A DNA stretch of 13,192 bases from Acidobacteriota bacterium (GCA_003224195.1 QHYP01000148.1:1-13192), one strand, 5' to 3'. Shown: positions 1-6,836, counted from the stretch's first letter. A program made the numbers and translations. The notes: generated by a model not told the origin, from the sequence alone.

Positions 1-117
1 TCCAACTTCGCACGTCCGCAACTCCTTTGCTTGCCACACATGCAAGACCCCCCGAAGGGTACTCCATGCGGCGCAGCCATTCCCTTTTCCCGAGGAATCT
101 GTGAAAAAAAACCGGTG

Positions 118-139
118 GCACAGGCACTCCTGCCTGTGC
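118..139. repeat. Perfect 9-bp hairpin, REP-like
   Basis: GCACAGGCA, a CTCC loop, then TGCCTGTGC form a perfect 9-bp inverted repeat in non-coding DNA. No T-run follows on either side, so it does not look like an intrinsic terminator. Its compact form suggests a dispersed intergenic palindrome. That it is dispersed cannot be shown from a single copy in this window. Confidence 0.55.
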
Positions 140-248
140 ACGTTTGCTAAGTTCAACAAATTCAGCTTCGGCGAGGCCACTTATAGACGCCGGATCGCGC
201 CTTTTTTGGGTTTTTTCACAACTTCGCGAGTGCAACCGAGGGATGCTC

Positions 249-286
249 GCCCACCGCAGGAGGGCCTGCCCGCCGCAGGAGGGCTC
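249..286. repeat. 19-bp tandem repeat, two copies
   Basis: Two adjacent 19-bp units (249-267 and 268-286) match at 16 of 19 positions and share the core CCGCAGGAGGGC. A third GCCC start at 287 runs into the GC-rich sequence that follows. It lies about 70 bp upstream of the start codon at 356. Confidence 0.6.
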
Positions 287-355
287 GCCCCGAGCGGAGC
301 CGAGGGGGCTGTGCGCTTCACCACTCACAAATCACATTCTCTCAAGGAAAAAAAC

Positions 356-883
356 ATGAAGAAACCAAAACAGTCCCGTTCCCGCGTCGCCATCGCCGAA
401 TCCTCTCTCTGTCAGTTCTCTTTTGCCGACGGCCGCACCTGTCGCATGTTCCGCCAGCACGATCATCCGTCTCTATGCGTTTTCCACGCTCGCGCCGAGC
501 GCCAAATCGCCGAATCCGACCGCCTCGGCTCCGAACTCGCTGTTACTCTCACGGGCCGCTTCATGACTGCCACGGACATCAACTTCGCCCTCGGCAAACT
601 TTACAAAGCCATCGCCCAGAACCGCATCCCGCCCCGAACTGCCTCCAACCTGGCCTTCGTCGGCAAACTCCTGCTCCTCTCCCTCGACAAACTCAAGAGG
701 GAATTCAATCTTAACTACGATTATAAGGCTTGGCTGCAAATGTACACGGAGTCTAAGCCTCTCGCTAATCCCCCTTCCGCCACCCTCGGCGAGCAGCAAC
801 CCGCAAATAGCGCCGCGGTCGTTCGCACCGGCGGGGGAACCGCTGCCGGCCCGGGCAAAGATAGTGCAGGAGGCCCAGCGTAA
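356..883 (+). CDS. Small Cys/His-cluster protein, function unknown
   Basis: This is a 175-aa protein of unknown function. The ATG at 356 is chosen because AAGGA lies 7 nt before it and the recognisable protein begins there; the longer upstream reading is repeat-derived. Residues 19-44 carry C19-x9-C29-x11-C41-x2-H44, with His35 and His37 in between, a spacing that could hold one zinc ion and recalls short C3H-type nucleic-acid-binding fingers. Residues about 45-125 look helical and soluble (hydrophobic patch near FVGKLLLLSL), and the last 40 residues are a low-complexity Ala/Gly/Pro tail. No signal peptide or membrane segment is visible. I recall similar proteins as hypothetical genes in Acidobacteriota, often several per genome. 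Its stop lies 61 nt before the acyl-CoA synthetase start. Zinc or DNA binding is inference only. Confidence 0.75.
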   Translation: MKKPKQSRSRVAIAESSLCQFSFADGRTCRMFRQHDHPSLCVFHARAERQIAESDRLGSELAVTLTGRFMTATDINFALGKLYKAIAQNRIPPRTASNLAFVGKLLLLSLDKLKREFNLNYDYKAWLQMYTESKPLANPPSATLGEQQPANSAAVVRTGGGTAAGPGKDSAGGPA

Positions 884-903
884 CGTGGTCGCCAGTCGCC
901 GCA

Positions 904-932
904 TTGCGCCATCCATATCGCTGGGGTACAGT
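904..932 (+). promoter_or_regulatory. Possible promoter of acyl-CoA synthetase
   Basis: TTGCGC (904-909) and TACAGT (927-932) are separated by 17 nt. The -10 box matches the sigma-70 consensus at 4 of 6 positions and the -35 box at 3 of 6. The -10 box ends 12 nt before the ATG at 945, which has no good Shine-Dalgarno sequence, so the leader would be very short. This is a weak match by eye. Confidence 0.3.
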
Positions 933-944
933 GACGCCCAGGCC

Positions 945-2718
945 ATGAACTACGGCACGCTTCCCTCGCAGCTCCTGAACGCAGTCGATACCAAACCGAA
1001 TGCGTGCGCGCAGATGCTTCGCCGCCCGGCCGCCGCTGGCTCGGAGAGTTCCCGTTGGGAAGCCATCTCCTCCGCTGAATTGCTGCGCCGTATTGCGGGA
1101 TTCTCCACCGCCCTGGTGGAATTGGGCGTCAAATCGGGCGACCGCGTCGGCCTTTTCTCCCCGAACCGTCCCGAGTGGCACGTCGCCGACTTTGCCATCA
1201 CCGGCGCAGGCGGCGCGACGGTGCCCATCTATTTCAACGAGTCGCCCGAGCGGATGGCTTACATCCTGAACCATGCGCAAACCCGCGTCGTTTTCGCCGC
1301 TGGCGCAATGCAGGCCAAGCGCCTCCTGGAAAATCGCCACCGCTTCAAAACTGTCGAGCATATTATTGTTGCGGAAGGCGGTCCGGATGTGCCGGCCGAA
1401 TGCCTTCTGTATGACGCGCTGCTGAGGGCCGCTGGCGACGCCGATGTCGCGACTTACCGCGTCCGCGCCTCTCAGATTCTTCCCGGCCAGCTCGCCTCCA
1501 TCATCTACACCTCGGGGACAACCGGTGAACCCAAGGGCGTCATGCTCACGCACACGAATCTTTGCTCCAACGTGACCGATGCCTGCGCTGAGTTCGATTT
1601 CCGAATCGATGAAGATATTGCCCTCTCCTTCTTGCCCCTAGCTCACGTCTATGGCCGAATGCTCGACTACACTTATTTGTTCAATGGCGTCACGGTTGCC
1701 TACGTGGAAGCCGTCGATGCGGTCGCGCAGGCTCTCCTCGAAGTTCGCCCAACGGTTCTCGCGGCTGTACCGCGATTTTTCGAGAAAATCTATGCGCACA
1801 TTATGGAGGAGGGCTCCAAGAACACGGGCCTCAAGCGCACGATTTTCTTCTGGGCCATGGACGTGGCCGCGCGCAGCGCGCCCTGGCGTGCGATGGGCAA
1901 GGCCGCAAGTCCCCTGCTCAAACTCCAGTGGGTCATCGCCGACAAGCTCGTTTACTCGAAGATTCGCTCGGGCACCGGCGGCCGCCTTCGCATGGTCTTT
2001 TCCGGCGGCGCGCCGCTCTCAAAGGACTTGGCGGAATTCTTCTGGGCCGTCGGCATCCCCATCTATCAGGGCTATGGACTCACGGAAACCTCTCCGATTG
2101 TGTCGAGCAACTACCCCGTGAACCGGGTCGGAAGCTCCGGCAGGCCGATCCCTAACGTCGAAGTGAAAATCGCGCCCGACGGCACGGGAAGTTCTTACGG
2201 AAGACGGTTGGTTTCGCACCGGCGACATCGGCTACCTCGACTCGGACGGCTACCTGTACATCACCGACCGGAAAAAGGATCTGCTGAAAACCGCGGGCGG
2301 AAAATACGTCGCGCCGCAGCCCATCGAGAATGCGCTCAAGACGAGCCCGCTCATCCTCAACGCCGCCGTCCTCGGCGACCGGCGCAAATTCGTGGTCGCC
2401 CTCATCGTGCCCAATTTCCCCATGGTTGAGCGCAGGGCAGCGGAATTGGGCCTCTCGTTCGCTTCGCGCCAAGAGCTCGTTGCCGACCCGCGGATTCTTC
2501 AGCTCATCGAAGGCGAGGTGAAGCGCTTGACCTCACACCTTGCGCAATACGAGAGCATCAAGCGCATCGCGCTGCTTCCCGAGGATTTCACTTATGAAAA
2601 TGGCGCTTTGACTTTCACCATGAAACTCAAACGCCGGACCGTCGAAGAAAAATATCGTGACGTCATCGAGCAACTTTACTCCGACGTTGCCGAGCCACGC
2701 CCCATCGTCAGGGAATGA
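945..2718 (+). pseudogene. Long-chain acyl-CoA synthetase, frame broken
   Basis: This is an ANL-superfamily AMP-forming ligase of the FadD/COG1022 type, which activates fatty acids to acyl-CoA through an acyl-adenylate. The first frame (945 to about 2187, about 414 codons) carries the nucleotide-binding loop YTSGTTGEPKG (residues 188-198) and the A5 motif YGLTETSP (377-384). The second frame (about 2188-2718) carries WFRTGDIGYLD, TDRKKDLLKTAGGK and a normal C-terminal domain. Between PDG and EVLTEDGW the family normally has about 21 residues, including the GYY..P (A6) segment; only four nucleotides are present. A deletion of about 59 nt therefore removes the segment and shifts the frame, and the first frame ends at 2429. 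Both halves are otherwise clean, so the event is recent or an assembly error. The ATG at 945 gives the usual N-terminus; a GTG at 864 is possible but overlaps the upstream gene. Confidence 0.88.
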
Positions 2719-2747
2719 GGAGTTGATATGCTGAATTGTTCTTGGAT

Positions 2748-2776
2748 TTGTTCCCCGGCTCTCGTGGGACTACAAT
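2748..2776 (+). promoter_or_regulatory. Possible thiG promoter
   Basis: TTGTTC (2748-2753), a 17-nt spacer and TACAAT (2771-2776) lie between the acyl-CoA synthetase stop and thiG. The -10 box matches consensus at 5 of 6 positions, the -35 box at 3 of 6. The gap is only 74 nt, so there is no room for a full TPP riboswitch, a common control of thiamine genes. Confidence 0.4.
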
Positions 2777-2792
2777 TCTCTCGAGGATGAAT

Positions 2793-3569
2793 ATGTCAGA
2801 CGACCTCGTCATTGCGGGACGCGCATTCCGCTCACGCCTCATTGTCGGGACGGGCAAGTACCGCAGCTTCCAGGAAATGGCGCGGGCGCACGCCGCATCG
2901 GGAGCGGAGATGGTCACTGTTGCGGTGCGCCGCGTGAATTTGACCGACCGCACTAAAGAATCGCTGCTCGATTACATCGATCGCGACAAGATCTTCATTC
3001 TGCCGAACACCGCCGCGTGTTACACGGCCGATGAAGCGATCCGCACGGCGCGGCTTGCACGCGAAGTGGGCCTGTCGAACTGGGTCAAGCTCGAAGTCAT
3101 CGGCGACCAGCAAACACTTTTTCCGGACACCGAGCAGCTCATCGAAGCCACGCGCGTGCTCGTGAAGGATGGCTTTGTCGTTCTGCCCTACACGAATGAC
3201 GACTTGATCGCGGCACGGAAGCTGATTGATGCGGGCGCCGCTGCCGTCATGCCGCTCGCCGCGCCGATTGGTTCGGGCATGGGGATTCAAAATCCTGCGA
3301 ACCTGCGAATCCTACGCGAGCGCATCACCGAAGTGCCGATGATTGTGGATGCGGGCGTGGGCACAGCTTCCGATGCGGCGATCGCGATGGAACTCGGCTC
3401 GGACGGCGTGCTGATGAACACGGCAATCGCCGAAGCGCAAGATACCGTGCTCATGGCGGAAGCGATGCGCGACGCGGTCATCGCCGGGCGCAAGTCCCAC
3501 CTCGCGGGCCGCATGGCGAAGCGCCTCTACGCCACGGCCTCCAGCCCTCTCTCGGGAGTTGTCAGGTAA
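2793..3569 (+). CDS. thiG: Thiazole synthase ThiG
   Basis: ThiG builds the thiazole phosphate half of thiamine in the cytoplasm from 1-deoxy-xylulose 5-phosphate, ThiS-thiocarboxylate and dehydroglycine. The protein has the expected TIM-barrel length (258 aa; E. coli ThiG is about 256). It shows SRLIVGTGKY near the N-terminus, VAVRRVN (43-49), NWVKLEV with the Schiff-base lysine at Lys99, GFVVLPY, VMPLAAPIGSG and the phosphate-binding VDAGVGTASDAA followed by GVLMNTAIA. Two start codons compete: ATG 2787 and ATG 2793. I prefer 2793 because GAGG at 2783-2786 then lies 6 nt upstream; 2787 would suit a leaderless transcript. No thiS, thiO/thiH, thiE or thiF is adjacent, so the partners must be encoded elsewhere. 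Confidence 0.95.
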   Translation: MSDDLVIAGRAFRSRLIVGTGKYRSFQEMARAHAASGAEMVTVAVRRVNLTDRTKESLLDYIDRDKIFILPNTAACYTADEAIRTARLAREVGLSNWVKLEVIGDQQTLFPDTEQLIEATRVLVKDGFVVLPYTNDDLIAARKLIDAGAAAVMPLAAPIGSGMGIQNPANLRILRERITEVPMIVDAGVGTASDAAIAMELGSDGVLMNTAIAEAQDTVLMAEAMRDAVIAGRKSHLAGRMAKRLYATASSPLSGVVR

Positions 3570-3598
3570 ATTCTCTGCGCACTCCAAAGGAGAACGTT

Positions 3599-4327
3599 AT
3601 GAACATTGCAGATAAGTCAGTCTTGATCACCGGTGCCAACCGCGGTATCGGACAGGCGCTGGTCGAGGAAGCTTTGAGGAGAGGCGCGAAGCGGGTGTAT
3701 GCCGGTACGCGTCAGCCTTTGTCCCACGTGGATCGGCGAGTCACGCCCGTAACACTGGACGTGACCAATGCTGCGCACATTCAGGGAGCTGTCGAGAAGG
3801 TCGAATATCTCGATATCCTCATCAATAACGCTGGCTTGGCGCTTTACGATGACTTGAGCGATCGTGCCGCGCTCGAACAGAGCCTCGCCGTCAATCTCTA
3901 TGGCCCGTATGGAGTGACTCAGGCTTTCCTGCCGTTGCTGACGCGTTCTCGAGGAGCCATCGTCAACGTTCTGTCGTTGGCGGCCATTGCCGCCGTGCCA
4001 TTCAGTCCGGCCTATTCCATCTCAAAGGCGGCCGCGTTTTCCCTGGCACAATCGCTGCGCGCTCTTTTAGCCAGACAGGGCTTAAGCGTACATGTCGTCC
4101 TGCCTGGCCCTGTGGACACAGATATGTCCCGGGGCCTGGACATACCGAAGGCCTCTCCCGAGTCTGTTGCGCGAGCTATCTTCGACGGAGTGGAGAAAGG
4201 GGAAGAGGAGATATTCCCGGATCCCACGTCAGAGTCCATCGCGGAGGGCTGGCGCGCTGGTGCAACCAAGGCACTGGAGCGCCAGTTCTCCGCTTTCGTG
4301 CCGGGCAACACAGCGAAAGTTGCGTGA
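3599..4327 (+). CDS. Short-chain dehydrogenase/reductase
   Basis: This is a classical SDR, an NAD(P)(H)-dependent oxidoreductase of 242 aa, probably cytoplasmic. The Rossmann glycine motif TGANRGIG is at residues 11-18, the structural NNAG at 76-79, and the catalytic set Asn99, Ser126, Tyr139 and Lys143 (YSISK) is complete, so the enzyme should be active. The arginine at 15 and TR after the second strand (37-38) suggest NADP(H) preference. The substrate cannot be told from sequence. The start is well supported: AAAGGAG at 3586-3592 lies 6 nt before the ATG. It opens a tight plus-strand cluster, with the CPxC mini-protein 15 nt downstream and the DUF899 gene just after. Linkage to two CxxC proteins hints at a role in redox or detoxification, but this is inference. 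Confidence 0.92.
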   Translation: MNIADKSVLITGANRGIGQALVEEALRRGAKRVYAGTRQPLSHVDRRVTPVTLDVTNAAHIQGAVEKVEYLDILINNAGLALYDDLSDRAALEQSLAVNLYGPYGVTQAFLPLLTRSRGAIVNVLSLAAIAAVPFSPAYSISKAAAFSLAQSLRALLARQGLSVHVVLPGPVDTDMSRGLDIPKASPESVARAIFDGVEKGEEEIFPDPTSESIAEGWRAGATKALERQFSAFVPGNTAKVA

Positions 4328-4342
4328 ACTGAGGAGGGACAT

Positions 4343-4489
4343 ATGTGCCCAACATGCATCGCAAGCACAGCAGTAATGGTCGCCGGAGCCGGATCCACAG
4401 GAGGAATTCTGGCGGTGTACATCGGCAAGTTCAGAAAATTTTTCAGAGCGAATCGTCTCGGCCTGTTTCAGAAAACAAAGGAGAAATAA
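4343..4489 (+). CDS. CPxC mini-protein, 48 aa
   Basis: This is a short gene that automated callers easily miss. It has a strong Shine-Dalgarno sequence (GAGGAGGG, 4331-4338) 4 nt before its ATG, and its TAA (4487-4489) is separated from the DUF899 ATG at 4491 by a single base, so the two are probably translationally coupled. The protein starts MCPTC (Cys2 and Cys5, a CPxC motif), continues with a small-residue stretch VMVAGAGSTGGILAVYIG (about 11-28) that could form one membrane helix, and ends in a basic tail (KFRKFFRANR, then QKTKEK). I recall similar tiny CPxC proteins beside DUF899 genes in other bacteria. A thiol, metal or membrane-anchoring role for the neighbouring protein is conceivable, but its function is not known to me. 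Confidence 0.72.
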   Translation: MCPTCIASTAVMVAGAGSTGGILAVYIGKFRKFFRANRLGLFQKTKEK

Positions 4490-4490
4490 G

Positions 4491-5288
4491 ATGGCAACAA
4501 GCAAGGAGAGAGACAAGGAACACGGGAAAGGGCATCTCGCAATGAACACACCTCCAATCGTGTCGCAGCAGGAGTGGCAGGCTGCGCGCCAGCAACTCCT
4601 CGTAAAGGAGAAGGCTTTCACCCGCTCCCGGGATGCGCTGGCCGCCGAACGTCGACGGATGCCTTGGGTGGCGGTGGAGAAGAAGTACGAGTTCGAGGGA
4701 CCCAAGGGCAAGGTTAGCCTGCTCGATCTGTTCGAGGGCCGCAGGCAGTTGATTGTCTATCGCGCGTTCTTCGAGCCCGGGGTGTTCGGCTGGCCCGAGC
4801 ATGCCTGCCGCGGCTGCTCGCTGGGCGCCGACCAAGTCGCCCACCTGGCCCATTTGAACGCTCGTGACACCACCCTCGCCTGGGCCTCACGCGCGCCGCA
4901 GGCGGACATCGCACGCCTGAAGGCGCGGATGGGCTGGGAGATGCCCTGGTACACCATGACCGACAGCTTCGACAAGGACTTCGGCGTCGATGAATGGCAC
5001 GGCCACAACGTGTTCTTCCGCGACGGCGAGCGGGTGTTCCGCACATACTTCATCAACAACCGCGGCGACGAGGCGATGGGGACCATCTGGAGCTACCTCG
5101 ATATCACGCCGCTCGGCCGTCAGGAAACCTGGGAGGATTCGCCAGTGGGTTACCCCCAGACCCCGCCGTACAAGTGGTGGAACTGGCACGACAACTACGA
5201 CGCCGAGGCATCGCCTGACCCGAAGTGGGTCGATATCATAACCGACCCTCAAGAAGCCGCCCGAAAGCGCAACGCAGCGAAAGCATGA
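4491..5288 (+). CDS. DUF899 thioredoxin-like protein
   Basis: This 265-aa protein belongs to DUF899, a family with a thioredoxin/AhpC-like fold and no firmly established reaction. The family N-terminus is seen at 22-52 (VSQQEW, EKAFTRSRDALAAE), then RRMPWVAVEK, a beta strand RQLIVYRAFF, and a CxxC-type site C106-R-G-C109 followed by SLGAD. The middle has FGVDEWHGHNVFFRDG and the C-terminal third has GTIWSYLDITPLGRQE and PYKWWNWHDNY, typical of the family. It has no signal peptide. AAAGGAG lies about 8 nt before ATG 4491 and overlaps the end of the mini-protein gene. An internal ATG at 4542 would remove a charged 17-residue extension and still give a full domain, so the start is not certain. 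A thiol-redox role is inferred from fold and CxxC. Confidence 0.92.
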   Translation: MATSKERDKEHGKGHLAMNTPPIVSQQEWQAARQQLLVKEKAFTRSRDALAAERRRMPWVAVEKKYEFEGPKGKVSLLDLFEGRRQLIVYRAFFEPGVFGWPEHACRGCSLGADQVAHLAHLNARDTTLAWASRAPQADIARLKARMGWEMPWYTMTDSFDKDFGVDEWHGHNVFFRDGERVFRTYFINNRGDEAMGTIWSYLDITPLGRQETWEDSPVGYPQTPPYKWWNWHDNYDAEASPDPKWVDIITDPQEAARKRNAAKA

Positions 5289-5312
5289 CCGAGGCTAGCA
5301 ACGGAGAGAACG

Positions 5313-5498
5313 ATGAAAGACATCGTGAGAGATGAACTTGGAGCGCCCAAAATAGTCGATCGGAGCACTTTCCAGGCGGAGCTGGACGCATTGCGGGTTC
5401 GAGAGAAGGCTCACACAAGAGAAGGCGACGCCATCGCGGCTCCTCGGAATGACGCGTTCCGGAAGGCGCAGCGCAAAGAAGGGACAACACGGAATTGA
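5313..5498 (+). pseudogene. Truncated second DUF899 gene
   Basis: A clean start (GGAGAG about 4 nt before ATG 5313) leads into the N-terminus of another DUF899 protein: PKIVDRSTFQAELDALRVRE then KAHTREGDAIAA align with the same region of the upstream protein (EKAFTRSRDALAAE). The match stops after Ala43, at about position 5441. The remaining 18 residues (PRNDAFRKAQ onward) are charged and unlike the family, and the frame ends at 5498. The thioredoxin-like core and CxxC site are absent. The fragment differs from the upstream copy, so it is a distinct subfamily member that lost about 80% of its length, not a fresh duplication. It ends 8 nt before the stop of the convergent DUF2059 gene. Expression as a 61-aa peptide is possible because the start signals survive. 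Confidence 0.75.
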
Positions 5499-5505
5499 GC
5501 GTGGG

Positions 5506-6054
5506 TTAATGCGGGGTGGGTGTTGGCGGTTTGGCGGATTTGGCTTTCTCGTCTTTCTGCATTTGCTCGATGCGCTGGCGCACCTTCTGCATCACCGCCT
5601 CAATCCGCTTTTGCATCACGCCAAAGGAAGCCTGCATGGACTCCTGTGTCATGGCCGGCAGTTCATTGAGCAGCTTTTGTCCCGCAGGAGTGGCGTAAAA
5701 CGCGAGAATGGCGTCCAGGTCGCCCTTGGTGAGATGCCTCTGGTAGACGGGTACCATAGCCTGGAGAAACTCTTCCAAGGGCATATCGTTGAGCATGTCG
5801 TTCATCATTCCGTCCATTTGCGCCATGAATTCGGGAGAGGCGTCCGGAAATTGCTTTCTCATCTGCTCGCGCACCATCTGGCGGGTCTGCTTCAGGCTGG
5901 AATCCATCATGAGTTTCATGTTTGCGCGGACATGCATGATTTCGAAATACTTCTCGATATCTTCTTTGGTCGCCGGTGCGTCCGCGGGTGTTTGCTGGGC
6001 GAGGCAGGGTATGGCAAAGAGAAGAGCGATGATGAACAGGCAGATGGATTTCAT
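5506..6054 (-). CDS. Secreted DUF2059 protein
   Basis: This is a 182-aa protein with a Sec signal peptide (MKSICLFIIALLFAIPCLA, predicted cut before QQ), so it is probably periplasmic. After a short linker it has a helical, Met/Gln-rich body and the DUF2059 signature near the middle, VYQRHLTKGDLDAILAFY followed by ATPAGQKLL. The function of DUF2059 is not established. The C-terminus (from about residue 165) is Lys/Pro-rich. ATG 6054 is chosen because GGAG ends 6 nt upstream and the signal peptide starts there; an upstream ATG at 6060 lies inside this spacing. Cys17 is next to a proline, which does not fit a lipobox. It is transcribed away from the DinB-type gene's 3' end, with a 166-nt gap upstream. 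Confidence 0.88.
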   Translation of the reverse strand: MKSICLFIIALLFAIPCLAQQTPADAPATKEDIEKYFEIMHVRANMKLMMDSSLKQTRQMVREQMRKQFPDASPEFMAQMDGMMNDMLNDMPLEEFLQAMVPVYQRHLTKGDLDAILAFYATPAGQKLLNELPAMTQESMQASFGVMQKRIEAVMQKVRQRIEQMQKDEKAKSAKPPTPTPH

Positions 6055-6123
6055 GGGCATCTCCGGTGAATATGCCAAAGGTATCTCAGCAGGCCGGGTT
6101 ATGCCACGAATATTTGGATACTC

Positions 6124-6138
6124 GGTGCCTCAGGCACC
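6124..6138. promoter_or_regulatory. Inverted repeat upstream of DUF2059 gene
   Basis: GGTGCCT, one central base, then AGGCACC form a perfect 7-bp inverted repeat about 70 nt upstream of the DUF2059 start. Its size and position would suit an operator for a dimeric regulator. No clear promoter boxes can be assigned around it. Chance occurrence is possible. Confidence 0.3.
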
Positions 6139-6220
6139 AATTGCTGGGGCTGGCCTCAGTTGGCGTTTGCGCTGATAAACTGGACGCAGAATCGCGCCAA
6201 GGCGAGCGATCGTTTTCATG

Positions 6221-6754
6221 TCACGATGCTTGGGCGGCCTTGCGGGCCTGAGCGTCGTCGTAGCTTTCGCCGTAAATCGAAGGCACCTTGGCGCCCATGG
6301 GGCGCAAATAAGTAGACAACTGGCCGCGATGATGAATTGAGTGCATCATGGCCAGCTGAAGAAAGGTGACTGCGGGACGCTGGAAGATGCCGCGAAAATC
6401 CACGACCTTCAGCAACTGCTCGCTTCTGAGCTTCGTCAGGCCGTCGAGATTCTTCTCGAAGCGCTCTGCATACCACGCCGCCACATCGGCCGAATTGCGG
6501 ACCGATTCCGGGCGCGCTGACGCGCTGGTGTTGAACTCGCCGTTGATTGTCGTCTCCAGGAACCGGTTCTCCGCCGCGGCAATGTGCCAGGCCAATTCGA
6601 GCGCCGTCCTGGAAACGGGATCCGGCCGGTAATGGCCTTTATCGAGCGGCACCGCCTCAATCACTTTCGTGGTGATGCGCTGCTCATTCTTTAACGCGGG
6701 CAGATACGTGTCTTGCAGCAAAAACAGCGCCTGTTCGGAGCTTAGCGGTTGCAT
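6221..6754 (-). CDS. DinB-fold protein (DinB_2 type)
   Basis: This 177-aa protein belongs to the DinB/YfiT-like four-helix-bundle superfamily, whose members usually bind a metal ion through three histidines and include thiol transferases and damage-induced proteins. The triad is visible: His57 (AWHIAAAE) and His138/His142 (MHSIHHRGQLS). HHRGQL followed by RPMGAKVPSIYG at the C-terminus is very typical of the family. The ATG at 6754 is supported by GAAGGAGAG about 6 nt upstream; a longer reading from 6793 lacks such support and runs over the promoter-like box. It lies downstream of the CPBP protease gene on the same strand with an 82-nt gap that holds its own -10-like box. The substrate is not predictable. 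Confidence 0.9.
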   Translation of the reverse strand: MQPLSSEQALFLLQDTYLPALKNEQRITTKVIEAVPLDKGHYRPDPVSRTALELAWHIAAAENRFLETTINGEFNTSASARPESVRNSADVAAWYAERFEKNLDGLTKLRSEQLLKVVDFRGIFQRPAVTFLQLAMMHSIHHRGQLSTYLRPMGAKVPSIYGESYDDAQARKAAQAS

Positions 6755-6781
6755 GTTTTCTCTCCTTCGGACGTCCCACAG

Positions 6782-6787
6782 AGTATA
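6782..6787 (-). promoter_or_regulatory. -10-like box of DinB-type gene
   Basis: On the minus strand TATACT (5 of 6 to consensus) lies 27 nt upstream of the start codon, leaving room for a short leader containing the strong Shine-Dalgarno sequence. No convincing -35 box is found 16-18 nt further upstream. Confidence 0.35.
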
Positions 6788-6836
6788 CCCCAAGCAACGC
6801 GCCGATTCGCGCCGTAGGAATTAGGGGGGACGCCAC

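Larger units (their letters stand above)
1..355. other. Non-coding leader region
   Basis: I see no convincing gene here. One plus-strand frame stays open from the window start into the gene at 356, but its translation is Arg/Cys/His-rich, reads straight through a hairpin and a tandem repeat, and matches nothing I know. The segment holds a perfect hairpin at 118-139, T-runs near 202-216, and a 19-bp tandem repeat at 249-286 followed by GC-rich sequence to about 310. No convincing promoter stands out. It is probably an intergenic region that has accumulated small repeats. Confidence 0.6.

Noticed and set aside
101..355. Longer N-terminus for the unknown gene, starting upstream of 356
   Set aside because: The translation passes through a hairpin and a tandem repeat and has no recognisable protein character, while ATG 356 has a proper Shine-Dalgarno sequence.
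765..1553. Minus-strand open frame opposite the acyl-CoA synthetase
   Set aside because: It has no family resemblance, and the plus strand encodes a clear ANL ligase.
5449..6069. Plus-strand open frame rich in His and Leu opposite the DUF2059 gene
   Set aside because: It is the complement of a Met/Gln-rich secreted protein, with no motif of its own. The minus strand has the signal peptide and family signature.
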